In this document: in pieces, positions 31,528-42,979 of the stretch
Layout of the letters: each line of letters begins with the position of its first letter
Position numbering within the stretch: the first letter of the stretch is position 1
The notes under the pieces: generated by a model
What the model saw: only the letters and a program-made list of their open reading frames with translations
The model's database searches: none
Told to the model about the DNA's origin: nothing
Source: Deroplatys truncata
Lineage: Eukaryota > Arthropoda > Insecta > Mantodea > Mantidae
Assembly: GCA_030765065.1 (NCBI GenBank)
Contig: CM060988.1
Coordinates: 174,261,065-174,325,064 of the forward strand
Length of the DNA stretch: 64,000 nt
Direction: 5' to 3'
Made by a program: the position numbers and the translations under genes

Positions 31528-34500
31528 GTGAGTAATACTTTTTTAATAAAACCTTTAAATATTACATCTAAAACACATAAATTTCAACTCCACGTTCTTC
31601 GAAAAAATATTCAGAACATGCCGAGTATGAGGAAATATTAAACTAACAGCTAATCCTACCAAAATCGTGCTCCCTGACTGAGGCTCAATAACTGGCAAAT
31701 TCCGAGAGGGTACCTTTAGACCTACAACGTTTCCTTCCTAAATTTAGTTTCATCAGTGTCTCCCTCCTATAGTGCTGTATGAAGTAAGAACGGGCGTTAA
31801 GCACTACTCAAAAAAAGAACAGCAAGTGATGTTTCATACAAGCATTTGGGGCCTTGAAAATTCATCTTAAAATGAAAACGTATGTAATGCTTCTCTGCAC
31901 AGGGATTCGAATTATGTCCACTGCTAGATTTTTGGACAGGAGCCACTTGGTAGTGATGGTGTTTTGGACCATACAGCATTCCTTCAAAATAATCTTTAAC
32001 AATAACTGAAATACAGTATTTTTACTTTCTCTACTACGTATAGTAAGTAGGGGAAGTATTGTATTCCACCCAAAAATTCCAAACCGAGATTTCATCGGAA
32101 ATACATGTTTTGAGACACCCTGAATCCAAAAAAAGCATGTTTGAAAACATGTCCGTGTGTGTCTGTGTGTCTGTCTGTCTGTGTCTGTGTGTCTGTCTGT
32201 GAACAGCATAACTCAGAAACGAACAGTCGGATAAACACCAAACTTGGTATTTAGGTTCAGTATCTTACAGAGATGCGACACGAAGGTTTTCGAGAAAATC
32301 TCACCACCCCAGATTACCCTTTACATGGAACATTTTTCGAAAATTTTAATTGTCTCAAAAAATGGCTCTAACGATTTTGATTAAAATATATTCAAGACAT
32401 TTTCATGATAAATAAAATGTATATCTTCAATTTTCTGGAAATGTCTCCAAAGTATTCTCCATTGTGAACGACTTTTGCATAACTGGTAAACCATAAGAGA
32501 GAGACAAAATTTTATTACACAAAAAATGTAGATCGCGTTAAAATACACAATTTATATAATATACATTTGTTTTGTTAAGTGAACCATTTTCGAGATATTG
32601 GTTGTCATTCCCTTAAATTTTTCAATACTTATTTTCTCAAATGGGAATTCGTTATTCATTTTTTTGTCTTGGATATGCAAAGAGTTATAATCTGTGGCAA
32701 AGGGAATGGTGATGCACCTAGCAACCAGCTATTAAGAGATATGTATGTGCTTAAAGCCTACTGTTTTTCTATATTGCCCTTGAAAATATATTTTCCCCTT
32801 ATATCTACAAGAAAATCAGCAATAAGATAGAGTCTGCAAATGTTTATCTCGATTAACATGAAGTAGATGGAGAATACGCGTTTGTAAAAATAGTTTGTAC
32901 AAGAGTAGAGAAAGTCATGTGAGTGTAACACATCAGATTTTTCTCTCATACTGTGGACTCGCGCGCCGGCCACCACAGCTTCGACAATAGATAGAATATC
33001 CACGCAACCTTCTCAGGTTCTCATAGTAACAATTTTACAACGATAATAAGCACATACCTTATCATAAGAGATGTTGGAAATCTTGCCCCTCTCTATCCAC
33101 ACATTTCTGGCATCTTCTCAGGCAATTTTCATTACCCTTGAGAGCTATGCATCCGAAATTGAGTGAATTTCTCATCTGATGTATTCTTTTTGTTCTTACA
33201 ATGTATAGGGATTTGTTGCAAACATCTTATTTACCACGTGATAAACAGAGTAGGGTCAATTTCTGTAATTGGACTTTGAGAAATGATAGGGCAATTACCC
33301 ACGCTTAATATTCTCCTCTGAAGTGGTCCCATTTATATGGTATGTATCGTCGCCTAATAATAGATATTGGAGCACAGAAAAACCAGATTTTATACAGAGA
33401 TTCCCTTGCATGATGCAATAATTGGTGAACAGTAAATACATACAGTATAATAGGACTATATTTTTTAAACGAAAAAACTGAGAGAGATACAGAAATGACT
33501 TGCATCATTTTTGAACAGCTGACCGCGTTGAATGCAAGTCTGGATTTCTCCAAGACTGCTATCGTGCATAAAGCTGATGAGCCATTAAATCACAGGAATA
33601 TTTGTTTTAAATACGGCAATTAGTAAAGAATTATGGCGCTCACGATCTCGTGATTTAACTCCGTATGATTTTGAATTTCTCTATCACATACATAGTAGAT
33701 AGAGGTGTTGCATTCCACCCAAAATTTCTATTCTGAATTTTCACCCAAACTATATGTTTTGAGCCCCTGAGTTAAAAAAGGGCATTTTTAGAAGAAAGTC
33801 TGTGTAGACAGCATAACTCAAAAACTAAACTTGGTATTTAGGTTTAATACCTCCTGAAAATGCGACACGCAGATTTTTAAGAAACCCAAACTACCTTTAC
33901 ATGACAAATTTTTCGAATTTTTTTATTTTCTAAAATATGCCTATAACTATTTTGATTAAAATACCATATATTAATGATATTTACATGGCAAATAAAATGT
34001 ATATGTTGAATTTTCTGGGAATAGCCTTTGAAGTCCTCTTCATTCGGAAGGAATTTTATATAATCTTGTATAACTAGTAAACGTTAGGGGATAGAAGAAT
34101 ACATACCACACAAGAAATGTGGATCTCTTTAAAACACACAATTTATTTCCAATACATTTTTTATGGTATCAGCCATTTCCGAGATATTCGTTATTAATGG
34201 TTCGAATGGTTCATTACTTAGTCTTTTAAGTCCTTTCAATATTCAACTGTTTCTCACGATGTCATAGAAACAGTATGGAATTTTAAGGCCAGGATATAGC
34301 GTCCAGGTCTTAAACATTTGGCTATCGCTGTTCTCTTTCTATCTATAACGAAATGTGTAACGTAGCTATTGTTGCAAAGGTTTGTTTGGATTAAAATGTA
34401 GTAGATAGAAAAATAAGCTTTAGTAAGAATAGTTTGTATACCCACTAATAAGCGAAGCAGGGTAGAGAATTTTGTGAATGTAACACACCAGATTTTTATC

Positions 34501-37500
34501 TATTGGGGTAATTGAAAAATAAGACATGTGCAACAAACACCATACATTATAAGAACTAAAGTAATAATGAGACGAGAAAGTCATTGAATTTCAGATATTG
34601 AACTCTCCAGTGTGAACGACAATTTCCTGAGAAGTGAGGCGTTTGCAGGGTATAACTGTTTCGGCAGGAGTTCAAGCTGCGGCGGCTAGCACCGAGCTGC
34701 CGTTCCATGGTCACATTGTGAAGGGAAAAGTTACATATTTATTTCTGTTGTGTTGCAGGCTTGCAGTACATTGGGCTACTACCCTGCAGCTAACAGCCTC
34801 TCTAGCGCACTGCATGGGATCTCATCAATGTATCCATTAGCAGCCATGTCTCATATGGCACCACTATCCCCATTGGCACACATGGCACCGGTATCTCCAT
34901 TGGCAGCTATGTCTCATATGGCACCACTATCCCCACTGGCATCCTTGTCACACATGTCACCAGCATCTTCAATGGCATCTTTGGCACCATTTTCTCCTTT
35001 GACGGCTTATCCTGCATACACCTCACCTTATTCACGTAAGTTATCGGATCAATGAGGGTAAAAAGCGAGGAAAATAACATAATTTGCTGAATTGAGTGGA
35101 AATGTCATTAGCAGAATTGAGTTATATATTCTCTTTAAGTTTAACCATTACTTATAATGGCGGACTAAATTGTGAAAGTTGCCAAAAATTATATTTATTT
35201 TTTTCTGTGCAGTTTTATAAATTGTAATTTCCTGTTTCATTATATATATATATATATATATATATAGAGGCAAAAAACTACGAATCTACCCGCGTCCTCG
35301 GCGCTCGCTGCCGACAGCCGCTATCATAGAAAGGCGCGGATGAAACCATACAACATTTTTAAAACTACTTTTAAAGACTTTACTTACCAACTTTATGAAA
35401 GGAGATGCTGAAACTGGCCACCGTCGTTGTCCATACATTTTTGGCACCTCTTTAGTAAACTATCCATCACTCGCCGTAGTTCACGTTGAGAAATGCTGGC
35501 AATTTCCTGGAGGATATTTTGTTTTAATTCTTCCAGTGTGTGTGTGGGTTTGTCTTGTGCACTTTGTTTTAAGTTACTAATAATTTTGTCCTCAAACACA
35601 CTTTCATAAAGTTGGCAAGTAAAGCCTTTAAAAGCAGTTTTAAAAATTTTGTATGGTTTCATCCGCGCCTTTCTGTGATAGCAGCAAACGGCAACGAGCG
35701 CCGAGGACGCGGACAGGAAACACCCCGCGCAGCCGGTTCGTAGTCTTTAGACACTCCTCGTATTATTACTGTAGTCACAATATTTACATTTTTAATATGT
35801 TTTTAAAATGGCAACGTATCTGCCATTTTGTACTGTAAATTCAGCACCAGTTTACAGAAAAGTCATAACGTATACTTCGGAGTATAGATGTAAATTTTAG
35901 TCAGTATTTATGGAGAAATGTTTCTCTACAAATTGCTACACTCGCTTCTATTTATTCCATCACCGCAGCTCTGGGAGGCATTCTACTGGTCTTTGCAGGT
36001 GGAGTATGTATAGGAAGGAGGAGGTGTGTGTCTGTTAACCTTTTCGCGCATGCAGTGGCGTCCTGTTTTACCTGCATAATTCTAGAGTATTCACATATTA
36101 GTACTTAACTTTGAGCAATAAGTTTACTAGTCAAGATGTATATTAACCATATTAAAATTTACAACTAAATAAAACCCTGTTTTACATAATATGAGCACGA
36201 AAAAATATTTTAATGTCAACTGAAGTAAATTATACTTATTAATACGTATTACTCTCACAGAGGACCTATTTTCTATACATTATTTTAATAATCTGTCCAG
36301 TCTCCATTTTGTCCTATGCCTGATTTAGCCGCCTAGGCACTGAATCACTCGTCAACCTTGGAGAACTCACCCTTCACAGGTGCAGCATGTATATCAAGGA
36401 GGCGGTGTGTGTATCTGTTTATCTTTCCGCGCATGCAGTGGAGGCCTGTTTCATGTGCACAATTCTAGGTTATTCAATATAAATATATAATTTTGAGCAA
36501 TAACTTTACTCGTCATCCCTTATAATAACGTTGTTTAAATACAGTGTCCGTCCACGTATTCGACAGATTATTAAAATGTCTAGTAAATGTGACTTCTTTG
36601 AGAGTAAAAAGTGTAATATATTTCAGTGTTACATTATGTTGCCATTAAAAATAATTTTTTCATGGAGAAATTGTGCAAAACAGGGTTTTATTTCGTTATA
36701 TATTTAAGAAAGTTATTATAGGTGATGACGAGTAAAGTTGACGCTTAAAGTTATATATTTCTATGTGAATAATCTAGAATTGTGCACGCAAAACGTGACG
36801 TCACTGGATGCCCGAAAAAAGGTAAACAGATATGCACACCTCCTCCTTGCTATACATATGCCACCTGTAAAAGTCAGTAGAATGCCTCCCAAAGCTGCTG
36901 TGGCGGCATGTGTACTTGCATGACAGTCTGACTGCCGTGCTTTGTAAATGTATATCGTTAGAGTCGTAGCTTACCTTTATAGTCTAGGTACTGTAGGTAT
37001 ATCTACGGAAATCTATATTATGCTATTGCAGAGATTTCAAAAGCTGGCTTTTACAGTGTTTTCCTATCAATACCTTTCTATCATTGTTGGGAAGATATAA
37101 AGGGCTCAGCCATACAGTTACAATAAAATATAGGGAAATAAAATTTTGCATTTTTGTTTGCTAGCTTCAGTATTAGAATCTTAAAGTACATAACACACAT
37201 TTTATTCTTTACTATACAGTAACATCAGCCTTAGCAGCCAATCAGAGGGCCTTTCCCGCTTCTGCTTATATGTAAGAGGGTAAGTAATTATTTCTTGTAG
37301 TTCTTCATTCTTTTATGCAAATTAGACGTACTTGAACTTAATAAAATATTATTCGTTACATTCACATGACATTCTCTACCCTATATCGTTTATTGTGGGT
37401 ATACAAACTAATTTTACGAAAGTTTATTTTTCTATCTACTTTATCTCCAGCAACAACTGAAAATCAATGGGCCTTAAAGGAATGACAAAGTATTAAACAA

Positions 37501-38984
37501 TTCGAACCATTAATAACCGATATCTCAGAAATGTCTGATGCCACAAAAAATTATTTAAAATAAATTTTGTGCTATAAAGAGATCTACTTTTTGTGTAGTA
37601 CGTTTTCATTTATCGTTGAACGTTTACCAGTTATACAAGATTATACAAAATTCCTTTCGAATAAAGAGAACTTCACAGGTGTTACCAGAAAATTAAAGAT
37701 ATACATTTTATTTGTCATGTAAACATATTTAATATATGTATTTTAATCAAAATCGATAGCCACTTTTTAGAAAATAAAACTTTCGAAAAATTTTCCAAGT
37801 ATAGTTTGTGTGGAGGGGTTTTCTTGAAATCTTCGTGTCATATCTTTGAAAAATATTGAAATTACATACCAAGTTTGGTATTTATCCGACACACATACAG
37901 GAACATGTTTCCAAAAATGCTTTATTTGGATGCAGGGGCCTTAAAACATGCATTTCCGTTGAAAACTCTGTATCCATTTTTTTTGGTATTTTTTTTATAC
38001 TATTAGGTACGTAGAAAACTGGTGAAGAAAATAAAGTAAATTAGGAGAAAAATTTAAAACCATGACTACGAATGACCTTTGTCACCTTTTGACGTCTCCA
38101 ATATCTGCTGTTGATTCTGCTGCCGGCTGCTGCGGTGGTTGGCTATGAGATCGTTCTCTTAGGGTATGCGTGGACGAAATGTGAAAACATAACACCACTT
38201 TAAATTGACTGTGAAATTCAATGTGGTCTAATACTTGAGCTATTGAAGCGAGTTGCGAACAGTTTCAAGATAAAGAATGAAACTTACTATAAATCGTAGC
38301 ACTCGAAACTATAGTACTTGAATTACTATACCTGCTAACTTCTGCAGTATCAATTTTACTACTTGAAATAACTGTTTCCGCAATAAAAGAAACTAGACGT
38401 AATTGCCGTGAGCCACTAAAATTAACTTAAGTCCCGCCTACTTCAGAACTACCCCACCAAAGTTCCTACATTATGCGTTGCCAAATCTTAAGCATCTAAA
38501 GCACATCTTTAACTCTTTGACTGCAAAGTTCTAAAAATTATTTCTCTCTCTAATTTTTCCAAACTGGCCTATGTGCAATTTCACACATCTGTTATTTCTT
38601 AACATATTGTATCCTAGCTAACTGAACCTTGGGTTAATGCATTTTTTGTTGATTTAAGTTCGCCGGAATACTTGATTACCTTAGCTGCTCCACACTTGAA
38701 CTAATTACTTTTCCTGAACCCGTAATCTGCCTGGTAATTGTAACCGTTTTCTTCCATTATGCATTGATTAAATGTATTCTTATTATTACTTCTTTGTTTA
38801 CTTATTTATATCTTCCTGTCATTAATTACGATATCAACTATCAGAATAAATAAGTAACTTTCAACACTATTTTATTTAACAATTACTAACATTATTAATT
38901 TTATTAACGTATTTGCTTGTTACAGTGAGCTTAGGAGGAAATCAGCGCCCTTTAGCGAAGGTACCTGAAGATAATTTTACTTGA
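31489..38984 (+). CDS. Secreted Met/Ala/Pro/Ser-rich repeat protein, gene 1
   Basis: Spliced gene: exon 1 31489-31527, exon 2 34759-35035, then either terminal exon 3a (37220-37275) or 3b (38926-38984). Exon 1 encodes MKIIVGFVLLPLL, a signal peptide core; GTGAGT donor, phase 0. Exon 2 continues Ala-Cys-Ser-Thr-Leu-Gly-Tyr-Tyr and carries repeats of AAMSHMAPLSPLA/HMAPVSPLA type, ending AYPAYTSPYS; GTAAGT donor, phase 1. The mature protein is about 100-110 residues, with no Cys-rich or enzyme domain. A role in an extracellular matrix such as cuticle or eggshell is inferred only from secretion and low complexity. The family was not recognised. The paralogue at 54410-46953 validates the exon structure. 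Introns are full of R1 and D1 copies. Confidence 0.85.
32017..32941 (+). repeat. R1 repeat, full-length copy in intron 1 of gene 1
   Basis: Flanked by TTTTT on both sides (CAGTATTTTT before, TTTTTCTCTC after), with ends ACTTTCTCTACTACGTATAG and GTAACACATCAGA. TG/TCTG tract at 32153-32201. About 40 bases of extra sequence occur near 32690-32790. Confidence 0.88.
32946..33260 (-). mobile_element. D1 transposon 3' end in intron 1 of gene 1
   Basis: Minus copy of the D1 module: GACTCGCGCGCCGGCCACCACAGC, CCTTCTCAGGTTCTCATAG, GTTGGAAATCTTGCCCCTCTC, CACACATTTCTGGCATCTTCTCAGG and GTATAGGGATTTGTTGCAAACATC. It abuts the preceding R1 copy. Confidence 0.65.
33675..34496 (+). repeat. R1 repeat, older subfamily copy in intron 1 of gene 1
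   Basis: Starts TTTCTCTATCACATACATAGTAGATAG and ends GTAGAGAATTTTGTGAATGTAACACACCAGATTTTT. It lacks the long TG tract, like the copies at 1565 and 37352. Confidence 0.75.
34500..34735 (+). mobile_element. D1 transposon 3' end next to exon 2 of gene 1
   Basis: Carries TGTGCAACAAACACCATACATTATAAGAAC, then transposase-tail remnants and the GC-rich end GAGGCGTTTGCAGGGTATAACTG ... TGCCGTTCCATGGTCACATTGTGAAGGG. It ends about 24 bases before the exon 2 acceptor. Confidence 0.65.
34759..35035 (+). CDS. Exon 2 of gene 1 (repeat domain)
   Basis: Acceptor TTTCTGTTGTGTTGCAG, then GCT TGC AGT; donor after TAT TCA C at 35035 (GTAAGTTATC). Reading through the donor would add only six codons. A D1 transposon end stops about 25 bases before the acceptor, next to the pyrimidine tract. 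Confidence 0.88.
35241..35266. repeat. (TA)n microsatellite
   Basis: Thirteen TA units immediately before a short foldback transposon. Confidence 0.95.
35278..35743 (-). mobile_element. Deleted DNA transposon with long inverted repeats (D2)
   Basis: The left arm from CTACGAATCTACCCGCGTCC and the right arm ending GGTTCGTAG are inverted repeats of about 125-130 bp (shared CCGCGTCCTCGGCGCTCG, GAAAGGCGCGGATGAAACCATAC, TTTACTT(A/G)CCAACTTTATGAAAG). The core encodes a transposase C-terminus on the minus strand. It lies in intron 2 of gene 1. Confidence 0.75.
35393..35662 (-). pseudogene. C-terminal transposase fragment of D2
   Basis: An 89-codon frame whose second half reads HTLEELKQNILQEIASISQR, ELRRVMDSLLKRCQKCMDND and GGQFQHLLS. 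This LEELKxNIxxEIxxI...CxxxxGxxFxHLL pattern is the usual end of DUF4817/DDE-type insect transposases. The first half coincides with the inverted repeat, so the catalytic core has been deleted. Confidence 0.75.
35960..36935. repeat. Inverted and direct repeat block, unknown element
   Basis: Two direct copies (about 35965-36150 and 36370-36520) share GGAGGAGGTGTGTGTCTGTT-like sequence, CGCGCATGCAGTGG, AATTCTAG and TTTGAGCAATAA. An inverse copy (about 36725-36930) holds TGACGAGTAAAGTTGACGC, GTAAACAGATATGCACACC and CAGTAGAATGCCTCCCAAAGC. ACCCTGTTTTACATAA (36176) and GCAAAACAGGGTTTTA (36676) also pair. A piggyBac-like scrap is at 36575-36665. Non-coding foldback structure. Confidence 0.6.
37220..37275 (+). 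CDS. Alternative terminal exon 3a of gene 1
   Basis: Acceptor TTTACTATACAG. In phase 1 it reads Leu-Thr-Ser-Ala-Leu-Ala-Ala-Asn-Gln-Arg-Ala-Phe-Pro-Ala-Ser-Ala-Tyr-Met and TAA. A poly(A) signal follows at 37340. Its DNA shares CTTAG, AATCAG and CCTTT blocks in order with exon 3b, suggesting a tandem exon duplication. Confidence 0.72.
37340..37345 (+). promoter_or_regulatory. Poly(A) signal after exon 3a
   Basis: AATAAA 65 bases after the TAA of exon 3a. Confidence 0.65.
37352..38037 (-). repeat. R1 repeat, older subfamily copy between exons 3a and 3b
   Basis: Opens TTCGTTACATTCACATGACATTCTCTACCC and ends ATTAGGTACGTAGAAAACTGG. Begins only 7 bases after the poly(A) signal of exon 3a. Confidence 0.7.
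38095..38830. repeat. Dispersed LTR-like repeat, copy 2 (family L2)
   Basis: Ordered matches to 26045-26965: GGTATGCGTGGACGAAATGTGAAA, AACACCACTTTAAATTGACTG, GATAAAGAATGAAACTTA, CTTAAGTCCCGCCTAC and TTATTTATATCTTCCTGTCA. It separates the two terminal exons of gene 1. Confidence 0.55.
38926..38984 (+). CDS. Alternative terminal exon 3b of gene 1
   Basis: Acceptor TTTGCTTGTTACAG. In phase 1 it reads Leu-Ser-Leu-Gly-Gly-Asn-Gln-Arg-Pro-Leu-Ala-Lys-Val-Pro-Glu-Asp-Asn-Phe-Thr and TGA. It is exactly 59 nt, like the terminal exon of gene 2, and both end EDN(F/Y)T. Only a weak TATAAA-type poly(A) signal is visible, at 39016-39021. Confidence 0.75.
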
Positions 38985-40554
38985 ACTATTCTAAATGTAC
39001 ACAAATATTCACATTTATAAATCAACACTTGTAAGTTATAACTCTTGTAGTGTTCGATGTTGAAACATAAACAATTTAGAGCACCGAAATGTTGTATTTT
39101 TATTCCACATTTATATCTTCTGTGCTTTCGACACAGGAGAATTTAACTTTTCTACAAAAGGATTCAATCTTTCAGCTCTTAAATTTAGAATATGGTCTTG
39201 ACGAATGTATTGTAACATATGAGAACGCCAGTTCCTATTTATCAGTAGGCAGTCAATGTAGCACAAACGTTACACTTGAGTTACTTGGGCATGCACTGAA
39301 CCGTCGAATCAAATCACAACTGCACTGTACGACTCACAACTGACTGCTGAGTTACAAACTCCACTGTCCACTTGCACTGTTCACTTCTAACAGCACTCGA
39401 CTCAGCTGAACTCAACCCTCGACTGCCTATCCTGGCAGAGCGGTCGCTTATATAGGTCTCGCATACATCCCTCAAGAAAGTATTAGTTTGCACTTTAAAA
39501 ACTTCTAGCAGTCAAATTAATAGAGGATAAAATCTAATTTTGTTTTACATAAAGATCGAATGGTAATACAGTTTTGGTGGTTTTTAGATCGTTCTTTTGT
39601 TTTATAAATTTTTGAAAAATATTTCAAAATTGAATTTTTTTGCATGTTGTGCTTTTAAAATTATCTTACATGCATTGAGTGGAGCAATTGTTTTTGTGTA
39701 TTTCTTGGTTTTTCAGTGAAAATAGGACTTTATTTGACGGAGGAATAAAATGTCAAATTTTTGAATTTTCAATGTATTTTCCTTAATTTCTTATTTTCGG
39801 CTGACTTTTTAGAACTTCACGGATTTATTTCTTCACCATTTTAAGTCACAATTCGATGAAAGTCTATGGATATACGCACAAAAAATACACTACAGAATGC
39901 ATGAAACATAATTTTGAAAACACTACGCACAAAAGTTGCAATTTTGGTATATTTTTCAAAAGTTTATAAAGATGATAAAATAAAGGATCTGAAAAACTGC
40001 CAAAACCCACAAACTGTATTGTTATTTGATCTTTATATAAAAATAGATTTTATTCTCCATTAATTTGGCTGATAGAATTTTTTAAAGTGCAGACGAATAT
40101 TTCCTTGAGGGGGTGTATAAAGCGGAATTTTCGAGAACAAGATCCTACAGGAACATGCCGAAACAAAGTTTCATGAACAAGTGACATATAAAGGGCATTT
40201 TTATTCCACACTCGCTATCTTCTATTGTTTCCGATGGTCGGCCAGCCAAAAGTTCCCCACTCAAGCGCCGACGGCTCGCAGATAGCTATGCGCGCGCGCA
40301 CGATCACAGTATTTATCCATTATAGTAATAACCTATCACTCGGGGGGGTGCAAACATATGTAGCTTGAGCCCATCTTTTGGATGTGAAAATGTTGAAAGC
40401 GTTTTTCACATACATCTTTTCTCAGGATGTGAGATTCCATTATGTGCGAAAATGTCATAGAGAATCAAAGATTTACTAAATTTACGAAGTAAGACTGCTG
40501 CAGTGCCCATATAGCTGTATAAGTTGGTAAGTGGTTTATAATAATATGGCATTT
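38985..40554. other. Region downstream of gene 1; possible LTR fragment
   Basis: No gene is seen. 39280-39480 has many ACTGCACT/CACTGT-like short repeats and a TATATAGG motif near 39451, which may be the promoter part of an unidentified LTR. The frame at 39089-39343 has no recognisable motif. The rest is AT-rich. Confidence 0.35.
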
Positions 40555-40930
40555 CCTTCACATGGCGGCTCGCGCGCCGGACGCCACAGCTCGGACTCCC
40601 GCCGAAACAGTTATACTATCCCCATAACCGCCTCAAGTTCTCATATGCAGAATTACAATGGTAATAAGAGATGTTGGAAATGTTGTCCTCTGTCCACACA
40701 TTTCTGGTATCTTCTCAGGAAATTTTTATTCGCATCGAGTGTTCAATATCCGAAATTAATAAATTTGTTGCCTAATGCTTATTTTAGTTCTTATAATGTA
40801 TGGGGTTTGTTTACATAGTTTATTTTACAAGTTCCCTATAGATGAAAATCAACATACAGTTAGATCAGGGGATTATGAGGGCCATAATCCTTTACTAATT
40901 ACGCTATTTTCACCAATTTCCTGAATTGAT
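40555..40930 (-). mobile_element. D1 transposon 3' end
   Basis: Minus copy: CACATGGCGGCTCGCGCGCC, CAGCTCGGACTCCCGCCGAAACAG, CCGCCTCAAGTTCTCATATG, CACACATTTCTGGTATCTTCTCAGG and CTTATAATGTATGGGGTTTG. It pairs closely with the copy at 49555-50010. Confidence 0.7.
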
Positions 40931-41145
40931 TTTAATGACTTATCAGATATATACGCGGTATCAGATTTGTTGAAAAAATTCAAACTGGTAATCCACGTCA
41001 CATGTGCAAAAAATGGTGTAAGTCATTCCTGTACCTCTCTGAATTAGTTGTTTCCGACAATCTACTCTTAGTTCTCTTCCTTTGTGATGAAAATGATGTG
41101 TTATATGTCCAACAGACGAACATTTAATGCTGCCAAAGCCGGTAA

Positions 41146-41213
41146 GATACTCAGCCTCAAGGCGTAGCCGAGAGATTGAGGGCTCTTAGCCTCAAAGCGT
41201 AGCCGAGGGATGT
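41146..41213 (+). repeat. Tandem CTCAGCCTCAAGGCGTAGCCGAG motif
   Basis: Two tandem units (CTCAGCCTCAAGGCGTAGCC then GAGAG; CTTAGCCTCAAAGCGTAGCC then GAGGGATG). The inverse TCCCTCGGCTACGCTTTGAG occurs twice at about 53310-53425 within intron 1 of gene 2. Confidence 0.7.
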
Positions 41214-41892
41214 TTTTTTATAAAGAAAGGAGTTAGCAGTTGCAACCATTTTCAACAAAGAGAACTGAGAACAGATTTGCCAATTGTTTGTTCAAAAAAC
41301 ACGTCCTATTATTCTGTGTGCATTTACTGCACACTAATTTTCGCCTCATGCAAGGTAATGTCGTGTGTAAAATCGGTTTCGTCGGTGATGATCGTAACTG
41401 GGTGGCCTCAGAGGCCATGCACGCAAGTTCTGGAGCCCATTGTGTTCATATTTTAGCATTACTCAAGTTCGATGGTCCGTATAAGACGGATCACGTACTT
41501 GATACCTGCCAATCTTATCTCCACAGGTTCCAAAAAGAAGATCCCTAAGGATACATACCTATGCCAAGCGAAACCTTCGTTTTGCATAGTACAGTGCCTT
41601 CATTTTATGCCAAAGCGGGCGAATGCGTGCTCCACACACAGTCTGCTACACCGTGAGGTTTTCCATTCCGTAACTCCCGCGTTACTTAAGAGCGTTAGTA
41701 ACATATATGTTTTGAGTACTAGCCATCTGCACAAAGACATTCTTGACAACGTCGGATTAAATTACCATTCACACGCATAAGTTCCTCTTGATTAATGTTC
41801 ATAATTCCTGTTTTTATATTGTCCTTAAGTTTGTCTATGGTGTGAGGATAGTTCCTATAAACTTTATTTTTCAGCATTTAGCGATCCCGTTG

Positions 41893-42102
41893 TTATAAAT
41901 TCATTGACCAAACATCCCAGTGTCTACTCGGTACTGAATAACCAGGAAATTGCTGATGAAATCGCCTACACACCTGTCTATATGATTCAGTTTTCACGTA
42001 TGTATCGTACATAAAAATACGCTGTTCAAGCGTGAATTTGTTGGTAGGCATTTTCGTAGACATATAAAAGAATAAGATTCCTAAGGAAATCACACACAAC
42101 AC
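41893..42102 (-). pseudogene. DUF4817-type transposase N-terminus
   Basis: The minus frame contains MPTNKFTLEQRIFMYDTYVK, then TESYRQVCRRFHQQFPGYSV and PS, the helix-turn-helix head of DUF4817-type transposases, followed by a break. It is the best-preserved copy of this head in the window. Downstream catalytic sequence is not recognisable here. Confidence 0.7.
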
Positions 42103-42624
42103 ACATATTGCCGTAACACATCACAAGACGAAGACAAAACAATGACTGAGACAGCTCACAGCCGATAAACGTACCCTTGGCACGTCCTGCGACGCTACTG
42201 CGCAGTGACATCACTGCGTCTCGACCGATACACATATAAAGCGGTTGTGGCCTTTGCATAAAACAAGGCACTGTATATGCCATGAGGTTCAAAGTCCCTC
42301 GCACATTGCCGACATAAAGGCCTTGTGTAAAATCCTCTTAAACTTACTCACAATCCGGTCAGGCCCTGATATTAGATCATGGGCCTGTCCGGCAGTGGTT
42401 TCCTTACTCCAGATCTCAAGATGAGCCCTCGCCGTGAGTTGAATTATCTCATACTTGACGTTACTAGCTGACACTTTGCAGAAGGCCTCAGGTCCAATAC
42501 GAACGAAACCCGATTGTCTCTTCGTTTTCTTGGTACTCGAATATCCGTTAGGCGACGAAATATAGCCATATAAATGAAACCGTGCTTCAATTGCTCTTAT
42601 TTCGTCGAATGTAAGTATTCTGAT

Positions 42625-42780
42625 ATTCACTTGAAAAATAGTGTGTGCACCAAACCCCATACATTGGAAGAACTAAAAGAAAACATCACACGTAAGATTC
42701 ACTCAATTTCGTATATTGAACTCTCGAGTGTAAGTGATAACTTCCTGAAAAAGATACCAGAAATGTGAAAATAGAGGACA
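42625..42780 (+). pseudogene. D1 transposase C-terminal fragment
   Basis: The plus frame reads KPHTLEELKENITRKIHSIS, then YIELSSVSDNFLKKIPEM, the same tail motif as D2 and the 50155-50445 copy. No catalytic core precedes it. Confidence 0.7.
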
Positions 42781-42979
42781 GCATTTCCAACATATTGCCA
42801 ATGGTTTTGGAGGATAAGTGGTGTTTGGAGGGTAAGTATGTCAGGGACCAAATAGGGAATGAAAGGATGGGGTTTGGTAGGTGCTCAAAACAGGCGGCTC
42901 CAGAAATTGTCATGGGTAAAGTAGGGGCTGGAATTAAGGGTCTCGAAGGGATTAAGATGCCACTATTTAGTCACAGGTA

